Shown: piece by piece, positions 45,223-52,071 of the stretch
Position numbering within the stretch: the first letter of the stretch is position 1
Layout of the letters: the number at the start of each line of letters is the position of its first letter
Source of the DNA: Acidobacteriota bacterium
GTDB lineage: Bacteria; Acidobacteriota; Terriglobia; Bryobacterales; Bryobacteraceae
Assembly: GCA_018268835.1 (NCBI GenBank)
Contig: JAFDVU010000003.1
Span: forward strand, 25,495 to 89,494
Direction of reading: 5' to 3'
Length of the DNA stretch: 64,000 bases
The notes under the pieces: generated by a model
Seen by the model: only the letters and a program-made list of their open reading frames with translations
Told to the model about the DNA's origin: nothing
The model's database searches: none
Made by a program: the position numbers and the translations under genes

Positions 45223-47274
45223 ATGGTGCAATCGGTCGAACTCAACCCGGCGCTCAGGACGCTGCTGCCACTTTTTCGGGAGCGGTGTGCCGCGATCCAG
45301 AAACGCCAGGACAGCGGGCAAGGGGCGCTGGTGACTGCCGAATTTGTGAACGAGCTTCGACGCACGCACCTCACGCCCTTGGTTTCCCCGAACCGCGCTG
45401 AACTGGCGGAAGAACTGAACCTCCTCGCAACACTGAGCATTGTCGTGGATCTGATTACTCAGGGCTGGCGGATCACCTCTACGGAGCAAGCCGTGGTTCT
45501 GGAGTTTCCAGAGTGCGAATCCACTGAGGCCGAAAAGGATCGGATCCGGCGCGCGCACCTGATCGAGCGCGAAGCGCAAATCCGAGAGCCGTCGGTGTTG
45601 GAGTTCGTCAGTAGCATGGAGAAGCGAAAGCTGACGCCCAAAGGCTGGCATTCGATTTTTTCCCTGATGCGTGATGGTGAGGAACTCGCGTCGAGGCTTT
45701 GTGAGATTGGCCGTTTCGAAAATCCCCAAACGCAGGCGGAACTGCTCGCCCGTACAATCCGTCCCTACATCCAGGTCGTCGAGGCAGATGCTGTTTGCGA
45801 ACACACTGGGCTTCGCCTCAACGACATATGGCGCTACTTCCGCCATACATGGGTCACGTCCTACAAGAGCGTGCCTGGGCGGACCATGATGATCCTCGTA
45901 AGGGATGCGGCGGCTCCGAACCACCCGGTAATTGGCATAGCGAGTCTGGCCAGTTCCGTGGTTCAGCAATCGACCCGCGATAGTTGGATTGGTTGGGACG
46001 CCGACGGCGTCGTGGAACTTTTCAGATCGGCGCAGAAGCCCAAGAAGTGCGTGCAGTGGCTGCTCTCCAAACTCGACGGTTTCATCAAGGCGGTTTACCT
46101 GAAGGACCTGCTCCGCGATAATCTGCTGACGCGAGCCGATCTCAGAAGGCCTTCTTCCGAAGTGATCGCGAAACTTCTGAAAGACTCCGATAGAGCGATC
46201 AGGCATCATCGTCTTTATCCAAACGCGGCCATGCACAAGAGTTCCAGCGGGACCAGCCGGAATGAATGGATGGAACGTGCGGAGACTAGCCTCTTCCGAA
46301 GCAAGCGTTCCAAGCAGCTTGCAACGATGCTATCTATTCGCCAACTCTTTCAGAAACTCGGGCTGAGCCCGGAGATGCCGGTCACAGAGTGGCAAACGCT
46401 GCTGGACTCAAGCCGATTCCGCCACGCTGTTGGGCAGATTGCCCGCATGGTGAAGGCCGAGCGCGTCGGCATCAATATGATGGACATCGCGATTTGCGGT
46501 GCTGTCGCTCCTTATAACGTGCTCCTGGGTGGCAAGTTGGTATGCCTGCTGCTTTGCAGCCCAGAGGTCGTCAAGGAATACAAGGCCAGATACGGGGAAC
46601 AGACCAGTTTGATCGCCTCCTGTATGCGTGGTGCGAGCGTGAGGCGTGACGCCGAACTTGTCCTGCTATGCACCACGAGCCTCTATGGTTCTGCTCTGAA
46701 CCAATACAGCCGGGTGAAGGTCCCGACCGTGCAAGTCGGCGGCGATCCTGCCGAGAAGATCGAGTACGAATGGCTCGGGACCAGCGAGGGTTTCGGATCC
46801 TTTCACTTCAGTAAGGACACACTGCGAATGCTGGTCACGCTGCTCGGCCGCTCGAAAGAAGCCCGGAAAGTGAATTCTATCTTCGGCGAGGGAGTGAATC
46901 CGCTGATGCGCAAGATCCGTGAAGGCCTGTCAATGCTGGGCCTCCCCGCTGACGTCCTCCTGAAGCACAACAGTCGCCGCGTGGTTTACGGGGTTCCACT
47001 GGCGAAGAATTTCAGGGAATTCCTGCTTGGCCTCTCTGATTCACCGCGATATCTGATTCCCGCCAGTCGGCCGAAACATCGGACTGAATTGCTCGCTGAA
47101 TATTGGCGCCAGCGTTGGCTCCTGAAGAGACTCCGCAAGCCGGGAGTCCTGGAACAAGTCGCACGTCACACCTGCGTCTACCCTATGCGCCACGGCGCCC
47201 GGGTCCAACTCCCGCGAGACAGCCAGGAAGCAATGCTGGACCTTTGGGCGGCGGACGAAGCGAGATCTGAGTAG
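45223..47274 (+). CDS. druA: DUF4338 protein, DruA family
   Basis: A 683-residue protein with the DUF4338 signature: SYKSVPGRTMMILVRDAAAP followed by HPVIGIASLASSVVQ and RDSWIGWD (about residues 215-258), then DIAICGAVAPYNVLLGGKLV and SLIASCMRGASV near 425-480, and LCTTSLYGSALNQYSR. DUF4338 defines DruA of Druantia. This version is longer than the single-domain DruA. GAGGAG overlaps the stop of the ATPase gene; the ATG at 45223 or the GTG at 45226 are both possible starts. Function is unproven, but defence is likely from family and context. Confidence 0.82.
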   Translation: MVQSVELNPALRTLLPLFRERCAAIQKRQDSGQGALVTAEFVNELRRTHLTPLVSPNRAELAEELNLLATLSIVVDLITQGWRITSTEQAVVLEFPECESTEAEKDRIRRAHLIEREAQIREPSVLEFVSSMEKRKLTPKGWHSIFSLMRDGEELASRLCEIGRFENPQTQAELLARTIRPYIQVVEADAVCEHTGLRLNDIWRYFRHTWVTSYKSVPGRTMMILVRDAAAPNHPVIGIASLASSVVQQSTRDSWIGWDADGVVELFRSAQKPKKCVQWLLSKLDGFIKAVYLKDLLRDNLLTRADLRRPSSEVIAKLLKDSDRAIRHHRLYPNAAMHKSSSGTSRNEWMERAETSLFRSKRSKQLATMLSIRQLFQKLGLSPEMPVTEWQTLLDSSRFRHAVGQIARMVKAERVGINMMDIAICGAVAPYNVLLGGKLVCLLLCSPEVVKEYKARYGEQTSLIASCMRGASVRRDAELVLLCTTSLYGSALNQYSRVKVPTVQVGGDPAEKIEYEWLGTSEGFGSFHFSKDTLRMLVTLLGRSKEARKVNSIFGEGVNPLMRKIREGLSMLGLPADVLLKHNSRRVVYGVPLAKNFREFLLGLSDSPRYLIPASRPKHRTELLAEYWRQRWLLKRLRKPGVLEQVARHTCVYPMRHGARVQLPRDSQEAMLDLWAADEARSE

Positions 47275-47525
47275 TTTTCGTCGCCCCCAGCTTGGACGGG
47301 GCCGTCAACAAACGCAACTTGTCAACCTGAGAAACCCGAGAGTCAGGACGCGAAACGCTGCCCCCGCAGGTCCAACCTGAAGGTTGAACGTGCACTCCCG
47401 CGATGCCCGGCCCAAAACCGGAGAGGTCAGCGGCGCCAACTGTCTTTGAAATGTTTGGGATAATGCGCGACCGGGGGGACGCTGCGGTCAACGAAATCGG
47501 CGGTGGGAGTTGATATCGCGGGACG

Positions 47526-47556
47526 GTGGCTCCCCGGCATGGATTCGAACCACGAT
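47526..47556. repeat. attL: 31-bp copy of the tRNA-Gln 3' end
   Basis: Identical over 31 bp to 55424-55454, which covers the 3' end of the intact tRNA-Gln gene. After it the sequence diverges from the tRNA. This is the classic footprint of a tyrosine-integrase element; the enclosed distance is 7,898 bp. Confidence 0.9.
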
Positions 47557-47634
47557 AAGTCGCGTCCTCGTAACATCAGTACGTTACTGATTCCATAATC
47601 TCGACGATCTCAACGAAATACACGAAATACAGGG

Positions 47635-47655
47635 GTTCGTACTGAGTTCGTACTG
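47635..47655. repeat. Two GTTCGTACTG repeats at the left end
   Basis: GTTCGTACTG at 47635-47644 and again at 47646-47655; a third copy lies near the other end at 55375-55384. Decamers at both termini suggest arm-type binding sites for the integrase or excisionase. Confidence 0.5.
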
Positions 47656-47705
47656 TCCGCGCGGTCTTTCCATCATTCCATGTTTAAACGTTCCTACCGT
47701 CTCTC

Positions 47706-47724
47706 GCTCTGGCCCAATGTAATC
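47706..47724 (+). promoter_or_regulatory. Duplicated upstream element, copy 1
   Basis: Nineteen bases (GCTCTGGCCCAATGTAATC) identical to 48215-48233. Each copy ends 19-23 bases before a plausible start codon with a purine-rich ribosome site (TAAGGAG here), so it is probably a promoter or operator element. Confidence 0.45.
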
Positions 47725-47743
47725 GCGCTGTAAGGAGATTCTT

Positions 47744-48505
47744 ATGCTCTCAAAAAGCAACCCAATGCTTACTGATCGTCCAGCGGTCCCAGAGGCTCCA
47801 CTGCCGGGGGATGTCGCTGTGTGTGCGGGATGCGGGGGACGCTTGTATCGGATCAGTCGCAACATGAACAAGAAGTGCGCATTCTGCGGTTCGTTCAAGG
47901 CGAAACGAAATCCCGTGCGCCCCGAGGTCTGCCGAACATGCGAACGAAGGTACTGCAAGTACATTCCCGGAGGCCAGCAAACCTGTAAGCACAAAATCAC
48001 GAAGCCTTCCCCCGTTTCAAAGACTCGCTTGGCGAGAGCAGGCAATGGGCTAGGGCATGTGTGCGGAGACTGCAAATTCATGCCGACGATACCCGACCTT
48101 ATCGCGGCGTTTAACGGCAGGGACACTCACGCTTGTATTGGCAGGAAGGAGCACTCCCGAGCCTGTAATCGATTTGTTGCTGCCTCTGCTCCACTTCTGC
48201 CGGTATTACGGCCCGCTCTGGCCCAATGTAATCACAGTGAAAGGACAACCATACAGATGAAGAGTAAGAACAAACCGGTCACGCTCCTTTACGTGAGTCG
48301 AGAGACTTCGGATTGGATGAAGGCTCAAGCCGATGCGATTACTAAGAGGCAGGGTGGCAACCTCGGCCTGTCCACCATCGCCCGCGCCGTGCTGAACGGC
48401 ATATGTGAAGCCGGTATCGACTTCAGTTCATGCCGGGGAGAGACGGACATCATCGATAGGGTTCGGACGCTGGTATCCGCAACCACGACGGAGGTGAAGG
48501 CGTAA
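47744..48505 (+). CDS. Zinc-ribbon protein, with internal start for an 82-residue protein
   Basis: A 253-codon frame. Residues 1-150 are rich in paired cysteines (CAGCGG, CAFCGS, CRTCERRYC, CGDCKF), so a zinc-ribbon protein. The region from about 151 to 171 is low-quality and corresponds to a second copy of the upstream element. From the ATG at 48257 an 82-residue segment resembles a small DNA-binding protein (LGLSTIARAVLNGICEAGIDF). Most likely these were two genes, the first having lost its stop, or the second is also made from its own promoter. Confidence 0.6.
   Translation: MLSKSNPMLTDRPAVPEAPLPGDVAVCAGCGGRLYRISRNMNKKCAFCGSFKAKRNPVRPEVCRTCERRYCKYIPGGQQTCKHKITKPSPVSKTRLARAGNGLGHVCGDCKFMPTIPDLIAAFNGRDTHACIGRKEHSRACNRFVAASAPLLPVLRPALAQCNHSERTTIQMKSKNKPVTLLYVSRETSDWMKAQADAITKRQGGNLGLSTIARAVLNGICEAGIDFSSCRGETDIIDRVRTLVSATTTEVKA
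48215..48233 (+). promoter_or_regulatory. Duplicated upstream element, copy 2
   Basis: Second copy of the 19-base element, 23 bases before the ATG at 48257, with GAAAGGAC downstream as a ribosome site. It supports separate expression of the 82-residue product. Confidence 0.45.
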
Positions 48506-49332
48506 TGCACACGACTTCGGAGTACATCGCCGCGAGGCTGTCTATGGACACCCTCAAGGGGCGCATCCTCGACATTCCCAAATCGGGAATCACCGTCACG
48601 GATGACCAGGGGAAGGTTCTCGCGCGGAACTTCAAATTCACGCTGACCGGTACCCGTATGGCCCAGCCTGACCCGAGTCGGGCCGCGTTCAACACTGCCC
48701 AGCTAAAGGTGGTGAAGGCCACGAACGCAGGAGGCCGGGAGACTTGGAATGTCACGGTGCCGATGAAGAGGCTCATCGAGAACACATCCGACGTGGTGAG
48801 GGAGATTGTTGGAGAGGACGCCGACTTTGAGCAGACGGACTCTTACTCGAAATTGCTCATAGCGATGTTGGCCGCGAGCAGACCGGAGACGGAACTGAAC
48901 TGCCCCACGTATTCCGAGACGCAGTTCTCCGAGAATGGCCGCTGGTTCTACGCCAACGATGCCGAAGTGGGCAGGCAGGCAGTTTCGATAGCGGCCAACG
49001 CCGAAACAGAGATCGTGCGAGAGATCAAGAACGAAGAGACCGGAGAAGTGTCTTACCGGTTGCGCGTTCCGCGTGGTGCGGATGGTAGCGGCTACGACTT
49101 TTGTACCGTCTCCCAACAGGAGCTTCTGTCCGGTCAGTTCCATTTTCCCGGACGTGCTGTTAGCGTCCACAGCGCGGTCAAGCTGGCCATGTGTATGGGT
49201 GAGCGGTTCGGCTCCTTGAACGCGGCAGACAAACTGAAGCTCGCGCAAGACGAAATGCGCCAGTACGTGCAGGAGAACCAGCAAAAACAGGTGGCGGCCT
49301 GGGGATTCCGGGAGTGGAATCTGAGTCGATAG
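48505..49332 (+). CDS. Element protein of unknown function
   Basis: A 275-residue soluble protein joined to the previous gene by TAATG. The N-terminal 90 residues are beta-rich (GRILDIPKSGITVTDDQGKVLA); the C-terminal half is helical and ends in a Gln-rich helix (EMRQYVQENQQKQ). No motif is recognised. Coupling to a small DNA-binding-type gene suggests a replication or regulation role in the element, but this is a guess. Confidence 0.55.
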   Translation: MHTTSEYIAARLSMDTLKGRILDIPKSGITVTDDQGKVLARNFKFTLTGTRMAQPDPSRAAFNTAQLKVVKATNAGGRETWNVTVPMKRLIENTSDVVREIVGEDADFEQTDSYSKLLIAMLAASRPETELNCPTYSETQFSENGRWFYANDAEVGRQAVSIAANAETEIVREIKNEETGEVSYRLRVPRGADGSGYDFCTVSQQELLSGQFHFPGRAVSVHSAVKLAMCMGERFGSLNAADKLKLAQDEMRQYVQENQQKQVAAWGFREWNLSR

Positions 49333-50038
49333 AGGCTACGAGCAGTGCAAGGATTGGAGGCGGCAAACTGCTGGGGAGTTTCCCGAGTCGGCCTGGGGAC
49401 TCCCCAACGTGCCAACGGCACCGCGCGTATTCCGGGAGAGCGTGACAGGTTGGGCCGTTTAAACGCTCGAAGTCCACACGGTATCGGCCATTTTCCGCGC
49501 CGTTGGCCCTGGCTAATCCGAATTTGTAACAAAATCGAGGATTCCATACACCACTTGTTGGCAGTCAACTGCTAGACGGCAAAGGCGCTTTAATAGCATC
49601 TGGACATTCAAACACGTTTCTGGGGACACACATACCCGTATAGAGAGAAGAAGAGGCGCGGGACTGTTCTTCTATATGAGTGTGTGTTTCCTGTAGTATG
49701 TTATTTAGTAGCAAATAGTATTTTACAGGCAGTAGAACCAACGAGTTAGGCGCATACAAGTGATGTTGCATTCTGGTTAGGATGTAACATTTTGTGTCAG
49801 CAGCCTCAAGCCTCTGCCTCTTGTCACCACGCGAGAGGACTGCGCGTTTGAATCAGGGTTTCAGATTATGATATCCTGTCCGTGATTCCGTCCCTCAAGG
49901 CGTGCTGAGCAGAATCGACACGCCACAGTGAGAGCGGTTCCGAACGGTTGCCCGATCCTGGGAACCATCACAGGGTGCGCGTCACCTGATCCCGCCTGTA
50001 GCACACCAAATTCAAAACAACAGTGAGGTTCACACCGT
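49333..50038. other. Long non-coding, AT-rich stretch in the element
   Basis: About 700 bases with no convincing gene on either strand, markedly richer in A and T from about 49560 to 49800 than the rest of the window. It contains the three hairpins listed separately and must also hold the promoter of the gene at 50039. It could serve as origin, packaging or RNA locus. Confidence 0.6.
49626..49793 (+). ncRNA. Candidate structured RNA with three hairpins
   Basis: Hairpin 1 (49626-49687): ACACACA/TGTGTGT outer stem and TATAGA/TCTATA inner stem. Hairpin 2 (49690-49729): 17-base arms pairing at 16 positions (three G-U) around a six-base loop. Hairpin 3 (49763-49790): nine-base arms (one G-U) followed by TTT, terminator-like. 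They are in the only long gene-free region of the element. Strand is inferred from the G-U pairs and the T-run. No known RNA family is recognised. Confidence 0.4.
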
Positions 50039-50662
50039 ATGAGCATTTCCAGCGGGAGTCATGCGCGTAACCGGAAGATTGCCAACTGGACCACGTGCGA
50101 GAATTGCCCAGCCGAGAACAAGCAGGCGTGTACAGCCGTCTGCCCAGAGATGGAGCGGTACCTAGCCGCTAACGGACGCACAATCACTCACAACTCCCCA
50201 ACGCAGAGACAGGCGTGCCAGACCGTGGAAGAGATGACCGGAGAGCAGGGAGAGCACACCTGTCGTAGCCTGTCGAGCATTCGCAGAGACAACCCAAAGC
50301 TCTGTGTCACCACAACGCCAGAATCAATTCTCATCGCGCCACAGGCTGAGCAGGAATCCGAAACCCGCGTTCTGAAACTGATTTGTGCATTCGGTGAAAA
50401 GCAGGCTAAGGGCGATGCGCGAAAGCGTAGCATCCTTGAAGCGGCCATTGTTCTGTATCACCTCGAAAGGTACTCCGTGCCGCGTGTCTGTGAGATTTTG
50501 GAAGAGCGGTTTTCAGGGTTCGGCGGATACACTGAGCATGTTCGAAAGACCGGTAGGAGAGCAGGCGGAACAGTCAGGACACCAAATAGCGCCTACAAGG
50601 TTCGTCGCATCGTGCAGGGATTCGAGAAGTTTGTACGGGATCGGTTTGTCACCACGAATTGA
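50039..50662 (+). CDS. Cysteine-containing protein of the element
   Basis: A 207-residue protein. The N-terminal part has several cysteines (TCENCPAENKQACTAVCPEM, residues 19-38), probably a metal site. The C-terminal part is helical (RKRSILEAAIVLYHLERYSVPRVCEILEERFSGFGGYTEHV in two blocks) and basic, compatible with a helix-turn-helix. It may be a regulator of the element; no family recognised. Confidence 0.55.
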   Translation: MSISSGSHARNRKIANWTTCENCPAENKQACTAVCPEMERYLAANGRTITHNSPTQRQACQTVEEMTGEQGEHTCRSLSSIRRDNPKLCVTTTPESILIAPQAEQESETRVLKLICAFGEKQAKGDARKRSILEAAIVLYHLERYSVPRVCEILEERFSGFGGYTEHVRKTGRRAGGTVRTPNSAYKVRRIVQGFEKFVRDRFVTTN

Positions 50663-51059
50663 AAATGCTCAGTGGCACCTGAGCGGTAGGCCAACCGGGG
50701 GTAGCGCCAAAAGGGGGACGCACCCCTAATCGGCGCGGGAATGTGATTCGACCGCGCGAAAGATGGACTCGGACACACTGTAGATTCCCTGGGAATCGAG
50801 CGCAGACAGGGCTAGATTCGATTATCGACGGCTTGAGGCTGCGGACGGACGGGATGCGCACGCCAGACGTTTATAGCGGCCCGATTCGGCCATTTGGGAA
50901 ACTGCGCGGGCCGCGTGTTGTCGCGAGTGTAGCGGTTTTCGGCAGTGTTTCGCATGAGCATGTGCAATGCCAAACCGCTACTTTCAGGTCTGGAGAAATA
51001 TTTTGTCTACGCACGAACATGCGTTGACAAGCGGAAGCCATCAGGCGCATACTTGGGAC
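50663..51059. other. Gap between unknown gene and resolvase
   Basis: Roughly 400 bases with no gene I can support. The right end contains the resolvase promoter at 51024-51053; nothing else stands out. Confidence 0.5.
51024..51053 (+). promoter_or_regulatory. Promoter of the resolvase gene, possibly leaderless
   Basis: TTGACA at 51024-51029 and CATACT at 51048-51053 are 18 bases apart. The resolvase ATG at 51060 begins about seven bases after the -10 box, where transcription should start, so the message may be leaderless. Confidence 0.45.
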
Positions 51060-51752
51060 ATGGGAAAGACACCGAAATGCACCAAGGCAGTGGCGTACGT
51101 TCGCGTCTCGACTGGCAAGCAGGATCTTTCGATGGAAGCGCAAGAAGAGCGCATCCGCCTGTACTGCCAACTGAACGGCCTGGACTTGGTTGAGGTGATT
51201 CGCGAACGCGGCGTTACGGCAAAGATCAAACTGAACAAACGGCCTGAAGGTTCCCGTATCGCGAAACTCACGGCAAGCGGTGTCTGTCACATTGTTGCGC
51301 TCAAGCTCGACCGTCTGTTCCGCAATGCCGTTGATGCGCTCAGCCATGTTGAGGAGTGGGAGGAAGCCGGTATCAGCCTGCACTTGGTGGACATGGGCGG
51401 TCAGTCCGTCAACACCGGTAGCAGTATGGGCAAGATGCTCATTACGATGTTGGCAGGGTTCGCTGAGTTCGAGCGCAACATGATCGCAGAGCGCACGACG
51501 GCAGCACTTCGGCACAAGAAGGCGCATGGAGAGGTCTACAATCACGTCCCCTTTGGGTTCAAGGCGCAACATGGCAACCTCGTTCCCGATGCGACAGAGC
51601 AGGCCGTAATCGCAAGGATGCAGGATCTACGCTCCGAGGGAACGAGCTACAACGAGATTGCCAACACCCTGAACGGCGATAGTGTCGCCACCAAGCAGGG
51701 CGGAATCTGGCGTTCCCAGACCGTCAAAAACATCCTCGAAGCGGCAGCGTAG
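51060..51752 (+). CDS. Small serine resolvase/invertase
   Basis: A 230-residue resolvase. The nucleophile Ser17 is in YVRVSTGKQD; KLDRLFRNAVDALSHV and the EFERNMIAERTTAAL helix follow, then a C-terminal helix-turn-helix (TSYNEIANTLNGDSVATKQGGIWRSQTVKNIL). It resolves dimers or inverts DNA. It may help maintain the element, distinct from the tyrosine integrase that inserts it. The start is the ATG at 51060 just after a promoter; an open extension upstream is unlikely. Confidence 0.88.
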   Translation: MGKTPKCTKAVAYVRVSTGKQDLSMEAQEERIRLYCQLNGLDLVEVIRERGVTAKIKLNKRPEGSRIAKLTASGVCHIVALKLDRLFRNAVDALSHVEEWEEAGISLHLVDMGGQSVNTGSSMGKMLITMLAGFAEFERNMIAERTTAALRHKKAHGEVYNHVPFGFKAQHGNLVPDATEQAVIARMQDLRSEGTSYNEIANTLNGDSVATKQGGIWRSQTVKNILEAAA

Positions 51753-52071
51753 AAACCGCGCGAAAACAGCCCTGTCGTACTAAGAAATTAGTAGACATCT
51801 CCTGTCGGTTCATTCGGTTGGCCGAAAACCGCCATTGGGCCATGATCGCAGAAGACTACGGCTCCTAAACTCTTAGGAGTTAAAACGGGGACGGACGCGG
51901 GGAACCCCATCACTTTGGAGCGTAGGGCCTACAGGTCGGAAATCGCGCGGGAAAGAGGAGGAGAGGAAACGCGCGAATGCCCTAACGCGAGGGGCGAAAT
52001 TATTGTGGATCGGCCAAACTGCCGAAAAGCTACGTGTGATCGCGCAATCGCTTAAAATCGAAGTCTTGGGC
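51753..52071. other. Gap with two hairpins before the restriction-modification gene
   Basis: About 320 bases without a gene. TACTAA-GAAA-TTAGTA (51778-51793), a stem with a GNRA-type loop, follows the resolvase. CTCCTAA-ACTC-TTAGGAG (51862-51879) is about 190 bases before the modification-restriction gene and might be an operator; neither is followed by a T-run. Confidence 0.45.

Larger units (their letters stand above)
47275..47743. other. Left boundary of the tRNA-Gln element
   Basis: These 470 bases have no convincing gene. They contain the tRNA-like att copy (47526-47556), two integrase-type repeats (47635-47655), and the promoter region of the first element gene. Confidence 0.6.

Noticed and set aside
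47526..47556. tRNA gene at the left end of the element
   Set aside because: Only the 3' 31 bases are present; the anticodon arm and 5' half are missing, so it is an att remnant.
49626..49793. Retron-type RNA
   Set aside because: The hairpins recall an msr-msd region, but no reverse transcriptase gene is encoded in the element.
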